Source: Sediminibacterium sp. Gen4
GTDB taxonomy: Bacteria > Bacteroidota > Bacteroidia > Chitinophagales > Chitinophagaceae
Reading direction: 5' to 3'
Length of the DNA stretch: 64,000 nt
Assembly: GCA_013391385.1 (NCBI GenBank)
Contig: JACBFI010000013.1
Span: 18,571 to 82,570 of the forward strand
Positions 52,037 through 61,300 of this stretch are shown here, piece by piece. Within the stretch, counting starts at the first letter, position 1. The number at the start of each line of letters is the position of its first letter. The translations under genes and the position numbers were made by a program. The notes below the pieces were generated by a model. That model searched no databases, was not told where the DNA came from, and saw nothing but the letters and a program-made list of their open reading frames with translations.

Positions 52037-52632
52037 CGTTTGTTTTTTAAATTGTGATGAAATGGATGTTTGGAATCTACCATTAGTCTTGAATAGATAC
52101 AGTTGTGCACCACTGCAAATGTTTATTGACCTTTGGAAGTAAGTTGTATGTAAAGGGAGCATGTTGGGTAGTACAAACACTACTGCTCCATAACTTTATT
52201 TGAGTCTGGGGTTAGATAGAGGATTTAGGAAAGTAGATGTGAGGGGGGATGCGGAGCTTCAAGAAAGAGGGGGGGTAGGTTATGGGGGAACCTATCAAAG
52301 ACTCGAATATAAATATCCTGAAGATGATTAATATATATCGGCATTGTTGAAAATTGCGTAATAAAGTTTACTGCTCCTAAGACTTAGATTAAATTATAGC
52401 TATCTTATCCGTTATGCATACTATTTTTTGCTAATATCTATTTACAAAATAAATTGTAGAGGTAGAATTACTCCTCATATAAACACACTTAAGCAATTTC
52501 ATTTTTCATTAGTTAAATCAAATTTCATCCTCCTGATCACTTAACTGACTTAACTAGGTTAACTAAGGAACTAATTATCAAATTCAGTTAATCGAATTAA
52601 GTCAGTTAAGTAGTACAGAGGTTGACTTACGT
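52037..52632. other. 596-bp gene-free region with inverted repeats
   Basis: No plausible reading frame. It is AT-rich, with a G-rich patch near 52240-52290 and a 15-bp inverted repeat at 52539-52611. It lies between a RepA-like ATPase and the SSB-like gene, so it is a candidate origin of replication or transfer. Confidence 0.5.
52539..52611. repeat. 15-bp perfect inverted repeat in the element
   Basis: ACTTAACTGACTTAA at 52539-52553 is the exact reverse complement of TTAAGTCAGTTAAGT at 52597-52611, with 43 bp between. GTTAACTAAGG-type words lie inside. The repeat is close after the stop of the RepA-like gene. Confidence 0.8.
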
Positions 52633-53694
52633 TTAACTGGGAAGATTAAGTTTGTAATTTCCTTTCTCCGGTTTAATAATTATTCCGTTCTTTTCTAGGC
52701 GCTTTAATGCAGCATGAAGAGTGGGTCTGGTCATAATTCCAGTGTTAACTAGCCGAGCATATAAATCTGCTGTCTTTATAAGAATTAAAGGATCTCCATT
52801 TGTCAACTCACTGAAATGAGTCTGTAAAGTGATATCACTTCCAAATGTTTCATTGGCTGTTGATGAAGACGATAGGATATCCGATTCATAAACCTCCTCT
52901 TCAGCTACTATCATTTGATTTGAGTCAATCGAAAACTTAAGGACAAATTCTGAGTCATCTGGCCAATAACGGTAGGCAACATCTTTGAGGTATCGAATAT
53001 TCTGTGTACTTCGATTAACACCAATCATAAAGTCCATCTCTTGACCAATGACACGTGATCCTGCCATAGTAGCAATTGTTATAGGTCGATCATCCATTTT
53101 CTGTGAATGGTGAATTAAAACTAGTGCTATGTTGTGCTTGTGTGCCATTTCCCTAAAACGTTTCATCAGGCTTGTAGAAACTGCCGAGTCTTCGATTGAA
53201 TCTGTTGTTGTCCTTGTTACTGAGTCAATCATCACAAAGCCAGGTTTTACCCTTTCAATTTCGGCATCCAGCAATTCCCACTGTTCCTCTGTTGTTATAT
53301 ACCTGGCAAACGAATCATCAACCACATATACATTTTCACTCCAGGTCGGGTCCAAATTATACTTACTTGTAAATGCTTCCATTTGTCTAACGTTTCTGAC
53401 AGTCCTACTTCTGTAGTACTCTTCCAAGCTGACTAGCAGCACTCTTCTGTTAACACAGTTGAGATCATCATTTAGAAAACGTGTAAGCCCAGCAGCAATG
53501 CTAAAAGCAAGATTTTCAACCAGCGTTGTTTTGCCGGATTTTGAAGGACCAAAGAAGCATCCAAGGCTTGGGCGTATAATCCCTCTGAAAATTCTAGGAG
53601 GCTCTGGTAATCCCTCAAGTTTTGCCGACATGCAGTCCAGTGTTAATGCAGGTCCTGTGCAATTATCTATTGTTTTTTCTATTGTCTCTTTCAT
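52633..53694 (-). CDS. RepA-like AAA ATPase (hexameric helicase type)
   Basis: A 353-residue ATPase of the AAA_25/RepA type. Walker A is FGPSKSGKTTLVE and Walker B is GFVMIDSVTRTT. ALVLIHHSQK and a C-terminal winged-helix-like part (PTLHAALKRLEKNGIIIKPE) follow. Such proteins start replication or unwind DNA in plasmids and phages. The ATG at 53694 overlaps the stop of the upstream gene by one base (TAATG), which sets the start. Confidence 0.82.
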   Translation of the reverse strand: MKETIEKTIDNCTGPALTLDCMSAKLEGLPEPPRIFRGIIRPSLGCFFGPSKSGKTTLVENLAFSIAAGLTRFLNDDLNCVNRRVLLVSLEEYYRSRTVRNVRQMEAFTSKYNLDPTWSENVYVVDDSFARYITTEEQWELLDAEIERVKPGFVMIDSVTRTTTDSIEDSAVSTSLMKRFREMAHKHNIALVLIHHSQKMDDRPITIATMAGSRVIGQEMDFMIGVNRSTQNIRYLKDVAYRYWPDDSEFVLKFSIDSNQMIVAEEEVYESDILSSSSTANETFGSDITLQTHFSELTNGDPLILIKTADLYARLVNTGIMTRPTLHAALKRLEKNGIIIKPEKGNYKLNLPS

Positions 53695-53987
53695 TATGAA
53701 CATGGTTTGCATTTATGAAATTCTTCAAATACTATTCTTTCCAGTGCCTCGAGGCCCTTTATTTTTACCCGGGTTACGTTTACAGTAAAAGGCGGATTTG
53801 CCTTGTGTATTGTCTTCGTAGATAATTCAAACCATCCCCAGTCGCAGTATTTTTGGTATGGATCATTATTATTCATTAAATACTTTTTCTCTCTCAACCA
53901 GGCAGCGAATTTTTTCTCGCCCCCTGGGAATTTTGTAATCTTTGCCGTTTGTTGTAATGAAAATGTGGTAGCGGATTTAGTTTTCAT
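53694..53987 (-). CDS. KilAC-domain phage antirepressor-like protein
   Basis: A 97-residue protein. FPGGEKKFAAWLREKKYLM, NDPYQKYCDWGWFEL and VTRVKIKGLEALERI match the C-terminal ANT/KilAC domain of phage antirepressors, without the N-terminal Bro/ANT half. It is coupled to the RepA-like ATPase by TAATG. Confidence 0.7.
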   Translation of the reverse strand: MKTKSATTFSLQQTAKITKFPGGEKKFAAWLREKKYLMNNNDPYQKYCDWGWFELSTKTIHKANPPFTVNVTRVKIKGLEALERIVFEEFHKCKPCS

Positions 53988-53993
53988 GATTTT

Positions 53994-54260
53994 TTAATTA
54001 ACTGAAAAAATATTTGGGTGTATTTTGACTGTACCTGTTTTCAAAAAGCGATCTAGTATAATTAATACGCTTTCATCTTCAAGCGGAATAATTCTATTCG
54101 CTTCGCATCCTAAAGAGATAGGATCTCCGACTGCCAAAAGGGAATAATGGTCGATTTCCATGTCAGCATATTCAGTGCTGCAATCATAGATTGCGAAGTA
54201 CCCATGTTCCTTGTAAAATTGTAGTAACTGATTTGCAGATTTAAATCTTAGTTTTTGCAT
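53994..54260 (-). CDS. 88-residue hypothetical protein
   Basis: A short hydrophilic acidic protein, starting MQKLRFKSANQLLQFYKEHG. No family recognised. It lies 6 bp before the KilAC gene in the same direction and is probably in the same transcript. Confidence 0.6.
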   Translation of the reverse strand: MQKLRFKSANQLLQFYKEHGYFAIYDCSTEYADMEIDHYSLLAVGDPISLGCEANRIIPLEDESVLIILDRFLKTGTVKIHPNIFSVN

Positions 54261-54350
54261 GTTTTTGTTTTTATGATTTTAAATGATAGAAAATTCAAGA
54301 ATTTTAGAATCTGAGATATCTATACAAATTTGTTTTCTTAATCACATTAC

Positions 54351-54617
54351 CTATTTGGTAGTTGCAGTTGTTGCATTATCAAGATCTGATTTTCTGTAAA
54401 GCAGCCTGCTGCCAATCCTTTGCCCACGTATTCGCCCTTTCTTAGTATGGGTATGAAGAGTTCCAAGGCTGATATCTAAGTATTCTGCGGCCTGCTTTCT
54501 ATTATACAGCGAGTCTTTTGTGGGTTCTGCTGATTTTTTATCAGACAGTACTTTCTGAATTGCTCGCTCAATGATCTCTTCTAGTTCTTTAGCTGACTCT
54601 ATGTTGAATACAATCAT
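54351..54617 (-). CDS. helix-turn-helix protein, excisionase-like
   Basis: An 88-residue protein whose C-terminal half is an HTH_17/MerR-type DNA-binding domain: YNRKQAAEYLDISLGTLHTH followed by GRIRGQRIGSRLLY. In integrative elements, proteins of this type act as recombination directionality factors. The position close to the integrase supports this. Confidence 0.8.
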   Translation of the reverse strand: MIVFNIESAKELEEIIERAIQKVLSDKKSAEPTKDSLYNRKQAAEYLDISLGTLHTHTKKGRIRGQRIGSRLLYRKSDLDNATTATTK

Positions 54618-54738
54618 GTTCTCGTTGTTTACGAGGACGAAAGTAGTATCGCAATTATTTATGGAGAAAGAAATTGGCGTTTCCGTTTTCCCAAAAAAAT
54701 GGGAAAAGAAAGGTTATAAATTAGAAGGCTGTGAAGTA

Positions 54739-55593
54739 TTATTCACTTATAGAATCTGAATTGTTGATTGGAATTGTAAGTGGGTTGAACTTAAAATCAT
54801 GCTGAGTTCTTTCAAGCCTTTTTTTTGAAGCATGAACAACTCTCATTTGCTGCAGATCAAATGCTTTCTTTACTGCATCATATTTTGCAGCTTGCCCTTT
54901 TTTACCTACCAAAGAAAAATGAAAATTACAGAGGTTAGCAAATTGTCGTACGCTTGAAGCATAAGTGGTATCTACCCAGTTGTTCTTTTTAAGCGTGGAC
55001 ATGAGTTCAGCAAAATCAGTTGTAGAACCCAACCATTTTATTCTTGGATAGTAACCATCAATTATTTTATCCGCTTCAATAGAGCTTGGGAATGCTTTAG
55101 TACACAATTCGATAAAATGGTATTCTAGTTCATATAAATGATCAACATGCATTTTAATTGATTCTTCGACTAGACTTCTTTTACAATCAGAAACATCAAT
55201 TTTACCAGTAGCAAGCATCAGGCTTTGAATCTCTACAGGTATATATTCTTGATGCCTCTGCAGATATGAATTAACAGTTTGCCGTTTGTCCGGAGGAAAT
55301 ATACTCAGTAGCTCACTGACTTTGCTTTTAAATGAAGCAAAAGATTTCTCTTCATCAAAAACAAATGATGGGTCCATCAGCTGCGAAACAAAATTGCTTT
55401 TAAAATCATATTCCTTATTTCCCATCCCTTCCAAAACATCTAATCTTTCTTTGACAGACTGTCGAGCCAGGGAATGTATTTTTACATTTGATTCCTTTTT
55501 TGATTCAAGCAAGGCAATTATACTTTGGGATAATTCAATTTTCTGTTCCTCAAGACTTTTTATCTTCCCAGCTGCGTTGGATGATTTTGGCAT
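54739..55593 (-). CDS. 286-residue hypothetical protein next to the integrase
   Basis: A mostly helical cytoplasmic protein, starting MPKSSNAAGKIKSLEEQKIE with a coiled-coil-like first 60 residues. It overlaps the 3' end of the integrase gene by about 44 bp, so the pair is translated together. The C-terminal half (TLKKNNWVDTTYASSVRQFA) resembles proteins that commonly accompany Bacteroidota integrases. Function unknown. Confidence 0.7.
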   Translation of the reverse strand: MPKSSNAAGKIKSLEEQKIELSQSIIALLESKKESNVKIHSLARQSVKERLDVLEGMGNKEYDFKSNFVSQLMDPSFVFDEEKSFASFKSKVSELLSIFPPDKRQTVNSYLQRHQEYIPVEIQSLMLATGKIDVSDCKRSLVEESIKMHVDHLYELEYHFIELCTKAFPSSIEADKIIDGYYPRIKWLGSTTDFAELMSTLKKNNWVDTTYASSVRQFANLCNFHFSLVGKKGQAAKYDAVKKAFDLQQMRVVHASKKRLERTQHDFKFNPLTIPINNSDSISE

Positions 55594-56824
55594 GATCAAT
55601 AGATTTGACTTTAATGTATCGAAGAAATGCTTTTTCTGTTTTATGACCTGATATTGCCATTATAGATAAAGAAGGCGTTCCTGCAAGATACTCGTTTGAA
55701 CAAAACGATCTTCGTGCGGTGTGAGTTGAAATTAGCTCATTTTTTTTGAACGTTTGCCGAGCTTTTTTTCCTCCTTTAGTTATAGACAACTCCACTTCCT
55801 CATTAAGCGATGGTATCATGGCAGCAATTTCTTTTAATTCCCTGTTGGTAACTTGATTTACTTTTGCTTTTGGCAAAATCCCATTATACTTATCGATTAT
55901 TTTTTTCACCGTCGGATGGATTGGAACGGTTACTGGTTCACCGGTTTTAGCCTGTCTTATCATAATAAATGAATCTTTTATTTCACTCGGTTGGATATTT
56001 TTAAAATCCCCAAACCTGAGTCCAGTTTTACAACCCAAGACAAACAGATCACGTGTTTTATCGAGCTTCTTATGCTTGGATAGGTCAAGCTGATAGATCT
56101 CTTCAATCTCTTTTTCCGTAAGGTATATTGCGTCCGTCTGTTCCTTTATTACAATAAATCGCTTGTTCTTAAACTTCATACTTGTGGTAATCCCGAGTTC
56201 AAGAGCTTCATTCAATACTAACTTGATGATTTGAATATGCTTGCCTAAAGAGTTGTTACTATAGTTCTTTTCCTTAATAAGCCATTCATTGAATTCGTTG
56301 TAGAAATTGAGGTCAAAGTCGGTGAACTTCAGTGCAATATTTTTTTCCTTCTCATACAGCAGTACATTATTACATATAGTAGAATAAGTTTTGATGGTAT
56401 TGATGTGGATTGCATGACCTGTTCTGTGATTAGTTCTTATACCAGTCTTAGAGTCATCAATCATTTTTTTAAAGAATTTGATAAACTCGCCTCGTTCACC
56501 TGCTTTTATTACAAGTGGTCGCAGTTTGCTAGAAATTGCCTCCTGTAGTTTTTTTGGATCAGGAGGGTTTAATCCACTTTCCAGTTCCATTCTTCTAAAT
56601 GTTGTTCGAATAAAATTATCAATGGTGTTTATGCGCTCATTAAACTCTGGATGTTGGGGGAAAGAACGATTCTCTATTACTCGTTGACGTCTCGAACTCC
56701 AATGTGCCGGCTTAATGAATTCATTGATATAAACCTTGACCTTGTTTCCATTATAACAGATGCGGCAAAAAATTGGTCTTGGTCCTTTTGACCTGGTGCT
56801 TTTGAGGTAATAGCTAATTTTCAT
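55550..56824 (-). CDS. int: tyrosine recombinase (element integrase)
   Basis: A 424-residue site-specific integrase. An arm-binding N-terminal part (YYLKSTRSKGPRPIFCRICY) is followed by a SAM-like core-binding domain (about residues 110-215) and the catalytic domain. Catalytic residues are visible: R in CKTGLRFGDF, H-x-x-R in HTARRSFCSN, H in SGHKTEKAF and the nucleophile Y in LRYIKV. It lies 190 bp from attR and faces inward, so it probably carries out integration into the nuclease gene. Confidence 0.95.
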   Translation of the reverse strand: MKISYYLKSTRSKGPRPIFCRICYNGNKVKVYINEFIKPAHWSSRRQRVIENRSFPQHPEFNERINTIDNFIRTTFRRMELESGLNPPDPKKLQEAISSKLRPLVIKAGERGEFIKFFKKMIDDSKTGIRTNHRTGHAIHINTIKTYSTICNNVLLYEKEKNIALKFTDFDLNFYNEFNEWLIKEKNYSNNSLGKHIQIIKLVLNEALELGITTSMKFKNKRFIVIKEQTDAIYLTEKEIEEIYQLDLSKHKKLDKTRDLFVLGCKTGLRFGDFKNIQPSEIKDSFIMIRQAKTGEPVTVPIHPTVKKIIDKYNGILPKAKVNQVTNRELKEIAAMIPSLNEEVELSITKGGKKARQTFKKNELISTHTARRSFCSNEYLAGTPSLSIMAISGHKTEKAFLRYIKVKSIDHAKIIQRSWEDKKS

Positions 56825-56874
56825 GGTTTGCAGATTTAATGAATTAATGAAAGAGATTTGTTTTTGTAACCCAA

Positions 56875-56906
56875 GGGTACATTGAGGGGTACACCAGGGG
56901 GTACAC
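56875..56906 (+). repeat. right arm-type repeats GGGGTACAC
   Basis: GGGTACA at 56875-56881 and GGGGTACAC at 56886-56894 and 56898-56906, followed by TTT. The last two have the same 12-bp spacing and orientation as the pair at the left end (31538, 31550). They lie just upstream of the integrase gene. Confidence 0.7.
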
Positions 56907-57014
56907 TTTCCCTGTTTTTATCTGCATTTATTTGAATTTCTTTACAATTAATCATGTCGTAGGGTAGACATAAATAACTGTAAATAAGCACAATTAGTTG
57001 TAAATCAACAATTT

Positions 57015-58196
57015 ATGCACAGTTCGCCCTATATCGCCAATATGACCGGTATTTCAGATGCCATGGTTGCCAAAGCACCCTCATTTGAAACGGTAGCTCA
57101 AGAAATTTATAACCTTTTATCGGGGCGGATATTTGTAGCACATAATGTAAATTTTGATTATTCTTTTGTGAAGTATCATTTGCAAAAAGCGGGTTATCAA
57201 TTACATGTGCCTAAACTATGTACGATCCGACTCAGCCGGAAAGTATTTCCGGGGTTTCGCAAATACGGTTTGGGGCATCTCTGCCGGGAACTGGATATTC
57301 ACATCACCCATCGTCACAGGGCAGGGGGAGATGCGCTGGCCACTGCACAGATTCTGGACATGGTGATACAGAACAATGGGGAACGTTTGATCAAAGAAAT
57401 GCTGAAAAAAGACAATCATGGTCAAACCCTACCCGCACACTTGCCGGAAAAGCAGGTAATGGGCTTACCGCAAAAACCCGGAGTGTATTATTTCCATGAT
57501 CAAAAGGATAAAGTACTCTATGTTGGTAAAGCCAAAAATCTAAAGAAAAGAGTGATCAGTCACTTTACCGGATTGGACATCAGTAAAAAAAGACAAGAAC
57601 TTTTACGAACTGTCTATCGGATATCTTATGTGGAATGTCCAACAGAATTCATCGCCTCATTATTTGAAAGTGTTGAGATCAAAAGGCTTTGGCCGATTCA
57701 TAATAAAAGTCAAAAAAGATTCGAACAAGTTTGGGGTATTTATCAGTTTGAAGATAACAGGGGGTATATCAGATTGGGAATTGATAAAAAGAGAAAACAT
57801 TTACAACCCATTGCTTGCTTTGCTTTACTGGCAGATGCACATCGTATGTTATGGAAACTGGTAAAAATGCATGATTTGCATCCTGCGCTTTGTTTTCTCG
57901 ATTTAACAGCGCAACATATATGGCCTGATGTGCAGGAGTATAATCAGCGTGTACTTGCCGCGCTACAATGGGTCGCAGAACAGAAAGAAACTTTTGTGAT
58001 TCGAGATCAATCGGCATATGTGTTGGTAGAAAACGGAGTCTTTTATGGAATGGGAACAGCTTCTACAGATATTGGGGTTCATGAATTAGAGGCATTGAAA
58101 GAGCAATTAACCATGTATCCCGAAAATGAAGTCATCCGTTCCATGATCCGAAATTATACAGAACGCTATCCATCCAAAGTCATCCGTATCGCATAA
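57015..58196 (+). pseudogene. 3' part of the split DnaQ/GIY-YIG nuclease gene
   Basis: From 57030 the host frame continues PYIANMTGISDAMVAKAP, the middle of a DEDDh exonuclease, with H/D ligands later (HNVNFDYSFVK, HRAGGDALATAQ). A GIY-YIG nuclease domain follows from about residue 150 (PGVYYFHDQ, LYVGKAKNLKKRV). The C-terminal part resembles UvrC-like and Cho-like proteins. An ATG supplied by element sequence (57015) adds five residues (MHSSP), so a 393-residue product with the GIY-YIG part could still be made. It would lack D7 and E9 and so lack exonuclease activity. Confidence 0.9.
57018..57036 (+). other. attR junction
   Basis: Element sequence CACAGTT runs into the shared CGCCC (57025-57029), after which the host frame resumes with TATATCGCC. 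About 25 bp earlier the sequence TTGTAAATCAACAATTTATG resembles TTATAAATCAATAATTTATG at 31503-31522 near attL, a second pair of end repeats. Confidence 0.75.
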
Positions 58197-58379
58197 ATTT
58201 TCAGTGTTATTCAGAGAACTCAGTGGCAATTAATTGCCACTGAAGACACAGAAGAACACAGAACTGGTCATATTTTTTTATACCCTCATTTCCTTCCTTG
58301 ATTTTTATTGTATTGATTGGTATTGAAACCTTTATACCTATATTCGTAATCCCCCATATGTATTCAAAACTGAATCTAC
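58197..58379. repeat. intergenic palindrome before the PAS kinase
   Basis: CAGTGGCAATTAATTGCCAC followed by TG near 58220-58241 is a perfect 22-bp palindrome. The words TCAGAGAACTCAGTGG and CACTGAAGACACAGAAGAAC around it look like the dispersed palindromic repeats of this genome. No gene fits here. Confidence 0.65.
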
Positions 58380-61300
58380 ATGCTGGAAAACGAAGATTTC
58401 AGAAGGGTTTTTATGGCAATGCCCATGCCTTCTCTATTATTACGCGCAGATAGTCCGGTTTTTACGATTATTGATGTAAATGAAGCTTATTTGCAAGCAA
58501 CAGGTAGTAAGGCATCTGATCTCTTATACAAAGGTGTTTTTGAAGCTTTTCCCGATAATCCTGATCTGGAAGATGCGAATGGAGTAAGTAATCTTAGAAC
58601 ATCACTTGATCTGGTAGTCCGCACAGGCTCTGACCATAAAATGCCGATACAGCGATATGATATACCTATACGTGGTAAAAATGAGTTCGAGTTAAGATAC
58701 TGGCTTCCACACAATGTTCCTGTATTAGATAAGGTTGGGAAAACGTATTGCATTATTCACTCTGTTGCGGATGTGACAGCAGAAATTGTGAATCAGGATA
58801 AAAATATAATTGCAGAAAGGGATCTGCATAAGGCTAAGGATTTGTTATTACAAGCAGAGGATATTACACATATTGGAAGTTGGGAATTGGATCTTTCCAA
58901 TAATGAATTGTATTGGTCTGAAGGGGTATTTCGAATTTGTGGCTATGAACCGGGAGAAATAGAGGTGGATTTTACAACAGGATTAGGCGTCATACATCCG
59001 GATGATCAGGAGATGGCCGTACAAGCAATGCAGCGTACCATAGAGCAAGGAAATTCTTATGAAATCATCAAAAGATTTGTACGTAAAGATGGTAGTATTC
59101 GTATCATCAACTCACGTGGAAAAATCATCTTGAATGAGAAAGGAGAGAAAGTGAAACTGGCAGGTGTATTTCAAGATATCACAGATGATATTGAAAAAGA
59201 TAAAGCATTATCTGACAGCAAATTTGAGCTTGAGCGTAGCAATGAACGTTACGAGTATGTATTGAAAGCAACATTTGATGCAGTTTGGGACTGGAATATA
59301 GCATCCGGAAATTTGTATCGGAGTAAAAATTTTGAATTGATATTCGGTCATCGATTCAATGAGTATGAGACAGAATTGTCTTCCTGGTATCAGTTTATTC
59401 ACCCGGAAGATCGGGATCGTGTGTTGAAAAGTCTGCAGCATTGCTTAGACGAAGATGCCAATCACTGGGAAGCAGAATATCGTTATCAGCGATCGGATAG
59501 GCGTTATGCGTATGTGCACGACAGAGGTATCATCATTCGTGATCAGCATGGCAAAGCTTCGCGTATGGTAGGAGCTATGCATGATGTTAGCTTACAAAAG
59601 AAGCAAGAAGCGGAAAGTCATTTTGCTCTCAAACTCAATGCAATCTTTAGTGCTGATGATAGTTTAGAAATTTGTTTGTCGAAAGTGAATCAAGCATTGT
59701 GCGATTATGCTAATATCCCTGTAGTAGAATCCTGGGTGACCAGTTTTGACCAAAAAGAGTTGTTGCTGATGTCGCAAGACGCTATCAGAACAGAACTTAA
59801 AGGTCGAAGTTCTATCCTGAAATTCAGTGCAGGGCAAGGATTGCCCGGTGCTGTTTTCAAAGAGCAAAAAGAGATATACATTCCGGATATTATTCAAAGT
59901 GATCTGTTTGTTAGAAAAGAATTCGCTAAACAAAACCATCTGATCAGTGCCAGAGGGATACCTGTTTTTTTCAAGAATGGTATTGTTGCGGTTTTTATTT
60001 GTTATTACGATAGTCAGATGTATGAAGATGTGTCATGGTATCTTACGCCCAATCTTTTAACGCATCTTGGAGTAGAGGTTCAGCGGAAAAAAACGGAAAC
60101 AGAGCTGAGGCATTTCTTTGATTTATCTCCTGACCTCTTATCCGTATCCGGAACAGATGGCTACTTTAAAAAAGTAAATAGGGCATTTACAAAACTGCTC
60201 GGTTATTCAGAACAAGAAATATTATCCATTCCCATCTTAGACCTGATTGATCCTGATGATCAGGATATGGTACAATCCTTTTTTAGTCAAAGGCAAGAAG
60301 GTAAAGTGCAATATTTTGAAGCAAGATGTGTAACAAAAGATGGGAAACATAATTGGCTGGCTTGGACGATGCTTTCTGTACCCGGAGAAGGACTAGTGTA
60401 TGGTATCGCGAAAGATATTGATCAGAAAAGGAAGGATGAGGAGGCCTTGCGGAGATATAATGCTCAAATCACCAATATTCTAGAAACCATTTCTGAAGGA
60501 TTCTTTACCATAGATGCTGATTGGAATGTACAATATTGGAATAGAATGGCGGAGCAAATGCTGGGGGTAAAGCGTGAAGATATGTTAGGCCATAGTTTAT
60601 GGGAAAAATTTGCGCCGGCTCAAAAAACAGCCTCTTTTATTAATTATAAAAAAACATTGGAAGAAAGAGTAGCTGTTCACTTCGAAGATTATTTTGAACC
60701 AACGGGACAATGGTTTGAAGCGCATTCTTATCCCGCAGAAAATGGAATGGCTACCGTATTCTTTCGTGAGATCACGGAAAGAAAAAAAGCGCAACGAGCT
60801 TTAGAAGATGCTTATCAGGAAAAGCACATGATTCTTGAGAGTATTGGAGATGGTTTTTTTGCAGTAGATAAGGAATGGAAAGTGCATTATTGGAATCAAT
60901 CTGCTGAGCGAATTCTTGGACTGTCGCGAACAGAAGTACTGGGAAAACATATCTATTCAATCTATCCGGAACAACAGTATGCTACTTTTTATACCAACTG
61001 TGTCATCGCAGAGCGTGATCAAGTAACCATGCATTTTGAAGAATATGTGGAGCCACTTAGTATATGGATTGATGTGAGTGTGTATCCTTCTCCTTCAGGA
61101 TTACTGGTTTATTTCAGAGATGTAACAGAACGAAAAGAGATTCAAAAGCAATTTGAATCAGTCGTTAATAATATGCCCGGTATTACTTATCGTTGTTTAT
61201 TGGATGATAAGTGGAGTATGCTTTTTATCAGTAATGGAGTAGAAGCGATTACCGGATATCCGGCTGCTGATTTTGTCATACACAAGAAGCGTACATTTTC

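Larger units (their letters stand above)
31472..57029. mobile_element. 25.55-kb integrative element carrying a [NiFe]-hydrogenase island
   Basis: The boundaries are read from the split nuclease gene: both junctions share CGCCC (31472-31476 and 57025-57029). Removing one copy plus the interior restores an open 437-residue frame. The right end has a tyrosine recombinase gene facing inward, and both ends carry GGGGTACAC arm-type repeats. Gene order from the left is the hydrogenase cargo (32.0-47.3 kb, + strand), a sigma/membrane module (47.5-49.8 kb, - strand) and the recombination/replication genes (50.1-56.8 kb, - strand). The base composition is visibly more AT-rich than the flanks. No relaxase, coupling protein or secretion genes are seen, so transfer would need a helper element. 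Confidence 0.92.

Noticed and set aside
31503-57016. The 20-bp similar sequences TTRTAAATCAAYAATTTATG near both ends as the crossover core
   Set aside because: Joining at these repeats would not restore the nuclease reading frame, while joining at CGCCC does. They are more likely protein-binding sites near the ends.
31472-57029. Conjugative transposon
   Set aside because: No relaxase, coupling ATPase or Tra/VirB-type genes are recognisable, although a divergent relaxase among the unassigned genes cannot be excluded.
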